This document shows, piece after piece, positions 23,933 through 34,516 of a DNA stretch of 64,000 nucleotides. The translations under genes were made by a program, and so were the position numbers. Source of the stretch: Rutpela maculata (lineage: Eukaryota; Arthropoda; Insecta; Coleoptera; Cerambycidae); contig OW386285.2 in the NCBI GenBank assembly GCA_936432065.2, positions 179,978,890 to 180,042,889 of the forward strand, read 5' to 3'. The notes beneath the pieces were generated by a model that worked only from the letters and a program-made list of their open reading frames with translations, searched no databases and had not been told where the DNA came from. Every line of letters begins with the position of its first letter. The stretch's first letter is position 1.

Positions 23933-24609
23933 GTGATTTAATTAAAAGTGCTTCTACACCGGACTTAAAGGTAAAGAACCACCATAAACTTTAACCTGGG
24001 TAGCGGGGCCATCAGCCTGCAGCCCCAGCTGTTCAGACAGTCAGTGCGTTGAACTCTCCGAGGAGGTTCAAACCAAAAAACATTGATCTAGGTCAGGGCC
24101 ATCTGCCTGCCTGCACTTAGAGACATTTTGCCAAATCGAACTCTCTGCTGAGGTTCAGATAAGGACAAAGACTTTCTCACTTTGCTAGCCCTCTTCTAGG
24201 GAGTCCTCTAGTAACGTAGAGCCAGTGCATAGACAGTAAGCTACGGAGAAGCCAGCCAGCTGAGCAGAAGTGACATTATTCTTGTACATATTTTACAGCC
24301 AAGTTGCCGAGTTCCAGCCCTGCAGCAAAAGGGGATCGCTTGTGCCGCGCCGGCTACTCATTAACTTGCATTCACTAGGCCGTCAGGTGCCTCGTTGAAG
24401 TTGACTCGCGTAACAAGTAGCACAAGCCGTCTTTCCCAAATGCACCACTAATAATTCACCAATAAGTCTGTAACTTTTGTATTTTGAAAAAATGTAAACT
24501 TTTGTGAAGTGATTTTTCCGTTCTGACAAACGCAGAAAGCATCCCCCAGGTGCACACGGCGCCGAAATCATTATTAAAGAAAATAAATTTTTTCGGGTCA
24601 CCTCAAAAC

Positions 24610-24757
24610 ACGTTTCCGTTGGGGGCCAGAAATTCAGCACCGCCTCGGACGTTCACAAATTACGTTTCCGTTGGGGGCCAGAAATTCAGCACCGCTTCGA
24701 ACGCTCAACTCACGTTTCCGTTGGGGGCCAGACATTCAGCGCTGCCTCGGACATTTT
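24610..24757 (+). repeat. Three tandem ~51-bp repeats in the gypsy leader
   Basis: ACGTTTCCGTTGGGGGCCAG recurs at 24610, 24662 and 24712 within near-identical units ending in GCCTCGGAC. A TTGGGGGCC core resembles the look of a primer-binding site, but I could not match it to a tRNA end. The repeats are preserved in the second unit (about 32803-32950). They also produce a short frame (24550-24828) with an internal FPLGAR repeat; coding status is doubtful. Confidence 0.75.
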
Positions 24758-24951
24758 CAAACAAACAATTTCATTTCAACTACGCTTCGTTGTTTATGAG
24801 TACAAGCACTCATATACATCAGGACTAGTCTCACAACATCAATCTCGCGGGGTGCGAGAGAATTAATTTTCCTCGCAACCACAAAGACAATTTTCGTGGT
24901 ACTTTCGAATCTTTCTCGGCTTCAGTTTCCAAGTGCGGGCCGCGTTTCATC

Positions 24952-27708
24952 ATGTCGCGCGCGAGCAGCAGCACGGACACAGCCCCAATTCACGTAAGAA
25001 GAGATTGGCAAAATCTACAGGAAGATCCAGCCCTTCGATTCTTTTTCCGCGATTTGACACCAAGCCCTCAAACTACTGTAGTGACGAGCCCACTCAGGAG
25101 GCAACACACGTCAACAACAAATTCCGGACTCAACGTCCAGGACAGGGAACCAGAAGCACGCGTCGGGCGATCTGGGAGGCATGGAAGCCTGACCCACACG
25201 GCGAGGCCAGCTCTCTCTCGCCACAGTGCACAAGGAAGCACAGGCCAGGGCCAAGCTGGAGAAATGCAGATGCCGAAAGGTGTAAGCTTTGGCAAGGGGC
25301 GTGAAACGGCATCGTCTTCGGGCCACAGCGACACGCCGCCTCAAGAAATGCACAGCCAGGTGCGTCGGGACGTCGGGAGCGCAGAATTGCGGAGGCTCAC
25401 CCCGGCGCTCTCACCATCGAACCGAGAACAGTTCCCCCCTACGTTTTCCCCCCGCCGAAGACATGTCGCCCAACTCAAGGGGCATTCGAACCAAGCGACC
25501 CAACCGGCACAATACCCCCCCAGGAGGGAATCAGACAGGATGAGTGTGCATGCACCTGATGATGCATACATCCAAGTTGAAAGGAGAACTGTTACATACA
25601 GAGACGTTCAGTATGTACCAAGGGAACCTATCTACGATGAAAGATACGGTTTTCAGACAAACCGGGACACACAACCACATGACACTCCTCAGAGGCATGG
25701 AGCCCAAGGAATGGCAAACAACCAAGATGACTTTCTGGGACTTCAACATGAAACCCCGTGGCGCCCAACAGAAGAACAGGCCTATTATGCCAATATGTTC
25801 GAAAATGCATTGCATAAGTTTGGAGAAACAATGCGCAACACAATGCAGAATAAAAATAGGAAACTACTAATCACCTACAGCGGCTCTGATTATGAGGATC
25901 CCTATTACTTCTTAAAAGAAGTCGAGAACCATTTTGAGCGAACACAGCTACACTATGCGGACTGGACGCCTACCGTCGTGGCGCAGCTCCGTGGAGACGC
26001 CAAAGTCTGGCAAGAGATGTACAGATTAGTACACTTAGACTACGAAAGTTTTCAACGACGTTTAGTAGAACGATTTAATAACAGGACAATTAGATCGAAA
26101 CTACGTGCACAACTTTATGGGAGGAAGCAATCCACAGAGCCTGTTGAGCTTTTTATTTCCCAGAAGATCGCTTTACATAACCGGCTGAACTCAACTGCGG
26201 ACGACGCCGAGTTAATCGATATAGTAATAGAACTATTATTACCTGAAATTAGGACAGCACTCAGAGGGGTTTACATCGAAAGCATGGACCACCTCGCCAA
26301 AGTCGCCTCTGAAATCGAAACCGATTTAAAGGAAACTCGTAAATTACCTGCAAGTATTCCACAAAATACAAGACAAACTTCAAACCAGAATTCGAATCGA
26401 GCTGCGCTTGCGTTAACCAGCCGATCGGAAGCATCAGTTATGGGAATGAATACGTTAGTACAAGCCGTCGAAAGGCGCCGTAATATGAGACCTCTGCCGA
26501 GAGTGCAGGTCGAGTATGAAGGAAACATGTACTGGGCGTTACTGGATACCGGAGCCGCGGAATCGTTCATCAACAAAAAACTCATCAAGGGAAATGTAAC
26601 CGCTGCGGAGGTGCAGGAAGTTCAATTGGCGAATGGATCGACAGTGCTCGTAAAAGGACCAGTCGGACAAACGATTTTTATCAATGGACAACCTACTAGG
26701 CTGGAAGCCTACGTAATGCAGGACATGGTAGAATACATTATCCTTGGGAACGGGTGGATGATTACTGAACAGGTCACCCTGGACTATCAGAATAACTCGA
26801 TATACTTTGGAACCAGGCTCCGACATTCAGCTTACTGGGCAGGCACGAACGCTCCCGACGAGGAAGCCGAACCAGTACAACTAACCTCAGAAAATGTAGA
26901 GGAAGAGCACCAAGTGCGATATGAAGCAATCTTGAATGATTTCGCAGACAGATTCCAAGAACAATTACGCCAACCGACGACTCGGTTGGTAACCCATCGA
27001 ATACAGTTGAAAGACAACCGTACGTTCCGCATCCGTCGAAATCGTTATTCCTTAGAGCATAAAACCATTATCCAAGAGGAAGTTGAGAAGATGTTAGCTG
27101 CGGGAGTCATAAGACGAAGCCATTCGGCGTTTAGTTCGCCCATTGTGATAGTCAAGAAAAAGGACGGAAAGAACCGATTCTGCGTAGACTACAGACAACT
27201 CAATAGTCAGACCGAAGATGAAGTGGCACAGCTGCCGCCCATCCGGGAAACTCTTCAAGAATTAGGACCAGCCAAAGTTTTTTCGTCATTGGATCTGCGC
27301 AGTGGATACTGGCAGGTAGCCATGGAAGAATCCAGCATACCTTATACAGCTTTCAGCACTCCTGATGGAGCGACCTATGAGTTTTTGGTAATGCCTTTCG
27401 GGCTAAAGAGCGCCCCATCGACGTTCCAGAAGCTTATGACAGAAGTCTTAGCAGGATACTTGGATAAATTCGCAAAAGTGTATCTCGATGATATCATCGT
27501 CTATTCGGCGTCGCACGAAGAACACGTTCACCATTTAAGGTTGGTATTGGAGAGATTACGAAACCATGGACTTCGCTGCTCCCTGGAAAAGTGTCGTTTC
27601 GGGATGGAAGCATTAGACTACTTGGGACACCGAGTAACGGCTTTGCATAATAAGCCGCAGGAAAAACATGTGATACAAATCAGAGAATTGCCACGCCACG
27701 AACCATGA
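24952..27708 (+). CDS. Gypsy gag-protease-reverse transcriptase ORF
   Basis: 918 codons from an ATG after a 1.0-kb leader. Gag: a low-complexity basic N-terminus, then a capsid-like helical region at about residues 290-450 (YSGSDYEDPYYFLKEVENHF...). No CCHC zinc knuckle is visible. Protease: LLDTGAAESF with catalytic Asp at residue 532. RT: FSSLDLRSGYW, FGLKSAPSTF and YLDDIIVY (active-site Asps 846-847). The ORF stops just after the RT connection region; the next ORF starts in the overlapping ATGA, shifted by -1. Homologous elements usually read through here, so this is either a one-base deletion or a frameshift/reinitiation site. Products would act in cytoplasmic virus-like particles. Confidence 0.9.
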   Translation: MSRASSSTDTAPIHVRRDWQNLQEDPALRFFFRDLTPSPQTTVVTSPLRRQHTSTTNSGLNVQDREPEARVGRSGRHGSLTHTARPALSRHSAQGSTGQGQAGEMQMPKGVSFGKGRETASSSGHSDTPPQEMHSQVRRDVGSAELRRLTPALSPSNREQFPPTFSPRRRHVAQLKGHSNQATQPAQYPPRRESDRMSVHAPDDAYIQVERRTVTYRDVQYVPREPIYDERYGFQTNRDTQPHDTPQRHGAQGMANNQDDFLGLQHETPWRPTEEQAYYANMFENALHKFGETMRNTMQNKNRKLLITYSGSDYEDPYYFLKEVENHFERTQLHYADWTPTVVAQLRGDAKVWQEMYRLVHLDYESFQRRLVERFNNRTIRSKLRAQLYGRKQSTEPVELFISQKIALHNRLNSTADDAELIDIVIELLLPEIRTALRGVYIESMDHLAKVASEIETDLKETRKLPASIPQNTRQTSNQNSNRAALALTSRSEASVMGMNTLVQAVERRRNMRPLPRVQVEYEGNMYWALLDTGAAESFINKKLIKGNVTAAEVQEVQLANGSTVLVKGPVGQTIFINGQPTRLEAYVMQDMVEYIILGNGWMITEQVTLDYQNNSIYFGTRLRHSAYWAGTNAPDEEAEPVQLTSENVEEEHQVRYEAILNDFADRFQEQLRQPTTRLVTHRIQLKDNRTFRIRRNRYSLEHKTIIQEEVEKMLAAGVIRRSHSAFSSPIVIVKKKDGKNRFCVDYRQLNSQTEDEVAQLPPIRETLQELGPAKVFSSLDLRSGYWQVAMEESSIPYTAFSTPDGATYEFLVMPFGLKSAPSTFQKLMTEVLAGYLDKFAKVYLDDIIVYSASHEEHVHHLRLVLERLRNHGLRCSLEKCRFGMEALDYLGHRVTALHNKPQEKHVIQIRELPRHEP

Positions 27709-30221
27709 AAGAATTGCAGAGTTTCTTGGGAACGGCAAACTGGTTACGAGAATATGTACCAGGATTTGCCGCATTATCTGCTCCTTTGACAGACCTAGTG
27801 GGGAAGAAACACTTTCGATGGACCCCAGAGGCTGAGGAAGCCTTCCAGAATTTAAAGGAAGCTTTATCTAAACCTTTGACGCTAAGCCGGCCAGACCCGA
27901 GCTTACCGTTTTTCTTACAAACCGATGCTAGCATGCAAGGCATGGGTGTTGTCCTCTGGCAACAAGAGCCATCTGGACAGAGAAGGATTATTTCGTGCGC
28001 CAGCGCAAAATTTACTGCCGCTGAGCGCAAATATCATTGTAATGAACAAGAAACATTAGCCGTAATATGGGCATGTAAGAGATACAGAGCCGTTCTGGGA
28101 GACAGACCGTTCACCTTGATTACTGACAGTCGCGCTTTGACTTGGTTGGACAAGTTCAAGGACGAAAGAGCCAAGCTCACAAGATGGGCACTACAGTTGC
28201 AAGAATTCAACTTTACCGTCCAGCACTGCCCTGGGAGGCAAAATCAACTCCCGGATTTTCTATCACGACACCCTGAAGGACACGTGCCTGAAGATGGAGA
28301 GAATGTTGATGATAGATTAATACCGCCCGAGATAAATTTACCCGCTGAAGGAATGACATCCGCAGAGGCCTGGGAACATCGAGGACGAGTCCCAGCCGCT
28401 TTTGTACAACCAGCAACTTTTACGTTGGCTTTGTTGGATGAAAATGACGAGCCAGCGTCATTATTAGATCAGATACGCCAGGCACAGGCAGATAGCGAAG
28501 AGTATCAAGCCACTCGAGCCAGATGGCAAGAATTGATACAGCAGCCGGAAGAAGGATTAGCTCCATGGCAACGAACATTACGCCAGGACTTTCGAGTAGA
28601 AGACGGTTTAATCTGGTACATTCGAGATGGAAGACAAGGATTAGTCGTACCTCTACAATTTTGGCAGAGGGTGATTCACCATTATCACGACGCCGCTGGA
28701 CATCCAGGGCGGGATGAGACTGTCGCAGCAGTCCGCCGCTTATACTACTGGCCGGCAATGGTCAAACAGATACGCACGCACGTTCGACACTGCGTGATAT
28801 GCGCCGCCACAAAACGAGGAGGTGCTCTGCAGGCTAAAGCACCCCTACGGCCCAGGCCACCCACCAAACCATGGCAAGTGGTTAGCTTTGACGCCATGGG
28901 ACCTTACCCTGAAACCAGAACAGGCAACCGATACCTCTTCGTGCTGACAGACACCTTTTCAAACTGGGTAGAACTGAAAGCGTCCCCTACCAGTGGAGTA
29001 ACGGTCATGTTGCAATTCCTCACCGAAGTGTTCAATCGATGGGGATATCCACAGCGAATAATCACAGACAATGCGACGCAATTTACGTCCTTGGCATGGG
29101 AAAGGTATACTCGTAGACATGACATCCACGCCTATACGTCCCCCATTTACCATCAACAGGCCAATCCAGTGGAACGGAGGAGCCAAGAGATTAAGAAGGC
29201 CCTCCGAGTTGAAATGCTCAATAAAACCGAAAACCGATGGGATGAGAGTTTGTCAGACATTATGCTCAAACTTCATACCCGAATTAATGCAGCCACAGGC
29301 ATGTCACCCAGTCAGTTGTTACTCGGAGCACCGCTGGTTAAACCAGGGGAATGGAATCACCCGGTTAATCAACAGGAAGTGGAAAACAATGCTCAACAAC
29401 GAGAAGCACGGGTGAGACGAGCCCAGGAAAGGCAGATTGTTTACCAAAGAGATATGTTCCCGGAGCATCGAGAAGCGCCGATTCATTTCGAAGTAGGAGA
29501 ATTGGTGATGGTTAGACAATTCCCAGGCACCGCAACAGCATTCAGCCCCCCATGGGAAGGACCATTTATGATATTACGAGTACTAGGTGACAACGTTTAC
29601 GAAGTGGACAGGAATGGAGCACAGCATCCTGTTCATGTAAATGACCTCAGACCGGCGCCATTCCCGCCACCAGCGCCGAACGATGATGAGACGGATAGCG
29701 ATAGTGATCCGGATGAACCTCCGGAAGTAGGACCTGCCAGGCCAGGACCTGAGCGAGCCGGCCCAAGTGCCAGACCGAGGACCCCGGTGCAGGAAGCACA
29801 GAGAGACATAGCACAGCCTAGTACAAGTGCAGCCCCGATGATCGGTAGCCCAAGAAGAGCAGTAGAAGCTGCAAGGCGGTTACAATCAAGGTCACCCCCT
29901 CAGGACCCTAGTACGAGCAGAGTGCCTATCTTAGTATTTCGACCTAGTAAAGAGGCGCTACTTCGACAATGTCAACGAGACCGAGAAAGGATCTTAGGGA
30001 CGCCCGAACGGCAATTAATCCGAAGGATCCAAGAGGCCCAGGAGAGGAGCCGACAGCGAGAAGAAGATGAAGCCGGTGACCAGGGAAACCCAGAGCTAAC
30101 CAATCTAGCAGTCCCTGTTAACTATAGCTTCCACTCGGTCACCCTTGAGGATTATCAAGAAGATGACCCCGAAGTCTCGATCCTAGATGACGCCTGCCCT
30201 ATCGTAGGGTTGTGGCCATAA
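27705..30221 (+). CDS. Gypsy RNase H-integrase ORF
   Basis: 838 codons beginning MKELQSFLGTANW. RNase H: LQTDASMQGMG (Asp 74), TDSRALTWL and LPDFLSRHP. Integrase: HPGRDE...HCVICAATK zinc-binding HHCC, then Asp 396 (SFDAMGPYP), Asp 455 (ITDNATQF) and Glu 490 (NPVER), giving a D-x34-E spacing, one residue short of the usual 35. A GPF/Y-like WEGPFMILRVLGDNVYEV module follows. The last 190 residues are acidic and Pro/Ser/Arg-rich with no known domain and no chromodomain. All catalytic residues are present. Integrase would join the cDNA to chromosomal DNA in the nucleus. Confidence 0.9.
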   Translation: MKELQSFLGTANWLREYVPGFAALSAPLTDLVGKKHFRWTPEAEEAFQNLKEALSKPLTLSRPDPSLPFFLQTDASMQGMGVVLWQQEPSGQRRIISCASAKFTAAERKYHCNEQETLAVIWACKRYRAVLGDRPFTLITDSRALTWLDKFKDERAKLTRWALQLQEFNFTVQHCPGRQNQLPDFLSRHPEGHVPEDGENVDDRLIPPEINLPAEGMTSAEAWEHRGRVPAAFVQPATFTLALLDENDEPASLLDQIRQAQADSEEYQATRARWQELIQQPEEGLAPWQRTLRQDFRVEDGLIWYIRDGRQGLVVPLQFWQRVIHHYHDAAGHPGRDETVAAVRRLYYWPAMVKQIRTHVRHCVICAATKRGGALQAKAPLRPRPPTKPWQVVSFDAMGPYPETRTGNRYLFVLTDTFSNWVELKASPTSGVTVMLQFLTEVFNRWGYPQRIITDNATQFTSLAWERYTRRHDIHAYTSPIYHQQANPVERRSQEIKKALRVEMLNKTENRWDESLSDIMLKLHTRINAATGMSPSQLLLGAPLVKPGEWNHPVNQQEVENNAQQREARVRRAQERQIVYQRDMFPEHREAPIHFEVGELVMVRQFPGTATAFSPPWEGPFMILRVLGDNVYEVDRNGAQHPVHVNDLRPAPFPPPAPNDDETDSDSDPDEPPEVGPARPGPERAGPSARPRTPVQEAQRDIAQPSTSAAPMIGSPRRAVEAARRLQSRSPPQDPSTSRVPILVFRPSKEALLRQCQRDRERILGTPERQLIRRIQEAQERSRQREEDEAGDQGNPELTNLAVPVNYSFHSVTLEDYQEDDPEVSILDDACPIVGLWP

Positions 30222-31465
30222 TAATCATATATTATCCGGAGGCATTCGCTCCGAGGCCTTTTGGCCAAATTATTATTTTCCATTTACCGGCGCATTCGCC
30301 ATTTTCATTTTATTTTTATGTTCTGTCCCTGTACAGGGAATTATCTTATTCCAACATATTACTCATTATTATCTACTATTCTAACCTACATAACCACTTT
30401 TATTTTATTCTGGTGCAACAGGCATTGCTGCTACACCACCTATTATCATTCTAAACCCCAGGAGACATTGCTCCTGCAATTTTATTAATTTTTCGAAATT
30501 ACCAGCGCATCCACCATTTATTTTCTAATTTCACCCTGTATAAGGTGAAATTTATTACTTATCATTATTTCAGTATTTTAATACTTACCTTCCACACTTA
30601 CCTTATTTACTGGCCATTTTACTTTATTTTCCAATTAAAATCCGCCAGTAAACTTCTGTCATCTCATTCAAATTTCAACCTTATCTCTCGAGTTCCCAGT
30701 AGGAAACCCTGCTGCGAGCTTCAGCCATCTCAACGCTTCAGTTAACTTCTGTGCAAGTATGAAAACTTGTACCTTTTACCCCTCCGTGTGTACGAGTCCG
30801 ACTTGGGCCAGTGATCTGCCAAGTCGACGTTCAACAGTCCTGTCGTGGGATGGGCCAAACCCTGCCCCATGATTCTACGAAAGGGCCAACAATCCCGTCG
30901 AGGTTCAGGTTGGAGATGCCTTGCCTCCGAAGGGCAACTTGTGACCACTTCGAACACAACCCGGACGAAGACTTCGACACGCGTTTTTACATTGTAATTT
31001 CCGAAAATTATTTACTTTCTGTGCCACTAATTATTTAAGTAAAGTGCCTTATGTACTAAAATTATATTGCAATATATTTACTACATGTTTTGTACTGATA
31101 AATATTTAGCTGCGCCCAGATAGGTCAAATATTTTAATTTAGATTTTAAGGTAGTTTTGTATACAAGGTAGCCAAAATTCACCAGTCATTTTTGAAAATT
31201 AGTACGATCCAATTATCAAGAAAATTTTCAAATCTCTTCAACCTCATTTCAAATTAGCTCAGGCTGATTTCTATTAAAATTTCTCTTCCATTTTTCCAAT
31301 CGAAACTAGTACGATCAATTTAATCAAGAACGTTTCGAACTTCTTAAACCTCATCAGCCCGGTCAAATTTTAAATTTCGCCGGTCAGATTTCTTTCAAAT
31401 TTTCTTTCCAATTTTCTCTCTTTTATTTTCAACACTCCCGAAATTTTGCCTTCCCGGCAGGGTGG
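30222..31465 (+). other. Gypsy 3' noncoding region before the second LTR
   Basis: 1.24 kb between the integrase stop and the LTR. No env-type membrane protein is encoded; frames here are short and pyrimidine-rich. CCGGAGGCATTCGCTCC and GCCTTTTGGCC can form hairpins near 30237-30266. A modest purine tract, GGCAGGGTGG, lies directly before the LTR and could prime plus-strand synthesis. Confidence 0.6.
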
Positions 31466-32125
31466 TGTTATAGTCCGGCTGAAAATAAGCCAGCCAATCA
31501 AATTGCTGCATTTCTCCCCGGCCTAGTATAAATATATTTGTGACACTGGTGACGCTATCAGTCATTCGCAGTGCACCGTCCGCGTCACTTCGTGATTCGA
31601 TCACCCATTTCAAAACTTAAATTTCAACATCAGTCATTCGCAGTGCACTCTCCACGTCACTTCGAGGCTCGATCATTTTCTTTCTGCCACCGAGGGAGCC
31701 CACAGCGGTAACCCCAGCGGGCACATATTCATCTTCACCACCGAGGGAGCTCTCAGAAGTAACCCCAGCTGGTCCAACAACAATTCCAACATTTTTTTTA
31801 ATCATTGCATACTGATGAACTCTTCACTACACAGCTTCTACAGCTAGGCACCGACAATTTGCGAATGACAAGTACTGATTAATTAGTTTTATTTTCTAAA
31901 TTACGCGAGTCGCGAGTTAGGGAAGTTTGGCTACCTTACCAGGTGAAATTAATTAATATAAGGTATTATTCGAAATTCGAGTGTCTTAATGAATGAGTGA
32001 ATCCTTTCTCTTTCCTATCCTACCGGAGCTGGGCTCAAACCCCCTCAGCTCCAAGGAGGACAAGCTGTAATAAATAAAATTCTAAACGAGCATAAGGCCT
32101 CGCAACGTCTCATTTATTTCCCACA
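31466..32125 (+). repeat. Second (3') LTR of the gypsy element
   Basis: As far as I can read it is identical to 23273-23932, including TATAAA, the duplicated TCAGTCATTCGC block and the AATAAA signal. It is followed not by chromosomal DNA but by the same leader as the first LTR, so it serves as 3' LTR of the full unit and 5' LTR of the truncated unit. Confidence 0.85.
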
Positions 32126-33656
32126 GTGATTTAATTAAAAGTGCTTCTACACCGGACTTAAAGGTAAAGAACCACCATAAACTTTAACCTGGGTAGCGGG
32201 GCCATCAGCCTGCAGCCCCAGCTGTTCAGACAGTCAGTGCGTTGAACTCTCCGAGGAGGTTCAAACCAAAAAACATTGATCTAGGTCAGGGCCATCTGCC
32301 TGCCTGCACTTAGAGACATTTTGCCAAATCGAACTCTCTGCTGAGGTTCAGATAAGGACAAAGACTTTCTCACTTTGCTAGCCCTCTTCTAGGGAGTCCT
32401 CTAGTAACGTAGAGCCAGTGCATAGACAGTAAGCTACGGAGAAGCCAGCCAGCTGAGCAGAAGTGACATTATTCTTGTACATATTTTACAGCCAAGTTGC
32501 CGAGTTCCAGCCCTGCAGCAAAAGGGGATCGCTTGTGCCGCGCCGGCTACTCATTAACTTGCATTCACCAGGCCGTCAGGTGCCTCGTTGAAGTTGACTC
32601 GCGTAACAAGTAGCACAAGCCGTCTTTCCCAAATGCACCACTAATAATTCACCAATAAGTCTGTAACTTTTGTATTTTGAAAAAATGTAAACTTTTGTGA
32701 AGTGATTTTTCCGTTCTGACAAACGCAGAAAGCATCCCCCAGGTGCACACGGCGCCGAAATCATTATTAAAGAAAATAAATTTTTTCGGGTCACCTCAAA
32801 ACACGTTTCCGTTGGGGGCCAGAAATTCAGCACCGCCTCGGACGTTCACAAATTACGTTTCCGTTGGGGGCCAGAAATTCAGCACCGCTTCGAACGCTCA
32901 ACTCACGTTTCCGTTGGGGGCCAGACATTCAGCGCTGCCTCGGACATTTTCAAACAAACAATTTCATTTCAACTACGCTTCGTTGTTTATAAGTACAAGC
33001 ACTCATATACATCAGGACTAGTCTCACAACATCAATCTCGCGGGGTGCGAGAGAATTAATTTTCCTCGCAACCACAAAGACAATTTTCGTGGTACTTTCG
33101 AATCTTTCTCGGCTTCAGTTTCCAAGTGCGGGCCGCGTTTCATCATGTCGCGCACGAGCAGCAGCACGGACACAGCCCCAATTCACGTAAGAAGAGATTG
33201 GCAAAATCTACAGGAAGATCCAGCCCTTCGATTCTTTTTCCGCGATTTGACACCAAGCCCTCAAACTACTGTAGTGACGAGCCCACTCAGGAGGCAACAC
33301 ACGTCAACAACAAATTCCGGACTCAACGTCCAGGACAGGGAACCAGAAGCACGCGTCGGGCGATCTGGGAGGCATGGAAGCCTGACCCACACGGCGAGGC
33401 CAGCTCTCTCTCGCCACAGTGCACAAGGAAGCACAGGCCAGGGCCAAGCTGGAGAAATGCAGATGCCGAAAGGTGTAAGCTTTGGCAAGGGGCGTGAAAC
33501 GGCATCGTCTTCGGGCCACAGCGACACGCCGCCTCAAGAAATGCACAGCCAGGTGCGTCGGGACGTCGGGAGCGCAGAATTGCGGAGGCTCACCCCGGCG
33601 CTCTCACCATCGAACCGAGAACAGTTCCCCCCTACGTTTTCCCCCCGCCGAAGACA
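32126..33656 (+). pseudogene. Truncated second gypsy unit: leader and gag N-terminus
   Basis: The leader repeats the first unit with only a few substitutions. Gag starts at 33145 (MSRTSSSTDTAP) and matches the first unit for about 170 codons, then breaks at 33656 within CGAAGACA. The frame runs 16 codons into R4/Dong sequence before stopping (186 codons in all, to 33705). The break is directly followed by ATCC, which duplicates the bases left of the first LTR. Confidence 0.88.
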
Positions 33657-34516
33657 ATCCCCAAGAACGGAGATTTGTCCAACCCAAGGAACTACCGACC
33701 GATAACCTGTTTAAACGCATGTTACAAGGTGTTTACGCGCATCTTGTACATGCGAGTGCTCCACGCAGTTGAACCGATTTACGAACGGATATATGAGCAA
33801 CGAGGGTCGAAGAGAGGTGTCGCTGGCTGCAAGGAGAACCTGTTAATTGACAGATGTGTCACACAGGACTCCGTGCAGTATAAGCGGAACCTCTCCATGG
33901 CCTGGATCGACTACCGCAAGGCATTTGATATGACATCGCATGAGCTTATTGTTCACTTGCTCCAATGTCTTGCGGTACCCGGTCCCGTAGTGAGATGCAT
34001 TGAAGAACTGATGCCGCTCTGGAGGACTCGCTTTACTATTACATCGGGTAATGATAGAGTCCAGACGGAGTCGGTAACTTTCAGAAGGGGAGTATTTCAG
34101 GGAGACTCCCTCAGCCCCCTTCTGTTTTGCATCTCACTACTGCCATTATCCGTTTCGCTCCGGAAAACCCGTGGATACAATTGCGGTACCCCCGGCGATA
34201 AGAGGCATAAGGTCACCCATCTGTTTTACATGGATGACTTTAAACTTTATGCCTCCTTGGAGGAGGACATACATCAGTGAGGGACTGATGTATGTCCTCC
34301 TCCAAGGAGGCATAAAGTTTAAAGTACAGGAGTACACGCAGGCTGTTGGTATGGACTTCGGGTTGGACAAATGTGCACTGGTCCATCTCAAGAGAGGACG
34401 ATGCGGGAACTACGGAGAGGACGCGCAGCTCGTGGACGGAAGCATCTTACATCATCTAGATGCCGGAGAGTCGTACACTTACTTGGGTGTCGAGCAACGC
34501 TCCACCCAAGAAGTGA
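33657..34516 (+). pseudogene. R4/Dong-like copy E continued: RT domain
   Basis: Continuation of the copy interrupted at 23272. A frame of about 200 codons (33675-34280) covers fingers and palm: NYRPITCLNACYKVFTRIL, motif A IDYRKAFD, motif B FQGDSLSPLLF and motif C YMDDFKLYA, the catalytic residues being present. It ends in a stop created by a local 38-bp inverted duplication (34241-34321). The copy then stops at 34516, where the 5' region of a family-beta copy begins with no TAA tract between. The endonuclease end is missing. Confidence 0.85.
34241..34321. repeat. Perfect hairpin, 38-bp arms and 5-base loop
   Basis: 34241-34278 is exactly mirrored by 34284-34321. The related copy at about 40503-40560 has normal, non-palindromic sequence here, so the hairpin is a templated inverted duplication that replaced about 35-40 bp of coding sequence just past the YMDD motif. 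Confidence 0.9.

Larger units (their letters stand above)
23273..33656 (+). mobile_element. Ty3/gypsy LTR retrotransposon with truncated tandem second unit
   Basis: Order: 5' LTR, leader, gag-pro-RT, RNase H-integrase, 3' region, second LTR, leader and gag start again, then host R4/Dong sequence. The unit repeats with offset 8193. The whole 10.4-kb insert begins TG, ends CA and is flanked by ATCC (23269-23272 and 33657-33660). LTRs look identical and the repeated leader/gag differs at only about three sites, so the insertion is young. No env-like frame is seen. The integrase pattern (QANPVER) resembles CsRn1/Kabuki-type elements, an inference from memory. Confidence 0.88.

Noticed and set aside
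25068..25353. Minus-strand Cys-rich frames opposite gag
   Set aside because: Shadows of the GC-rich gag N-terminus, duplicated exactly in the second unit.
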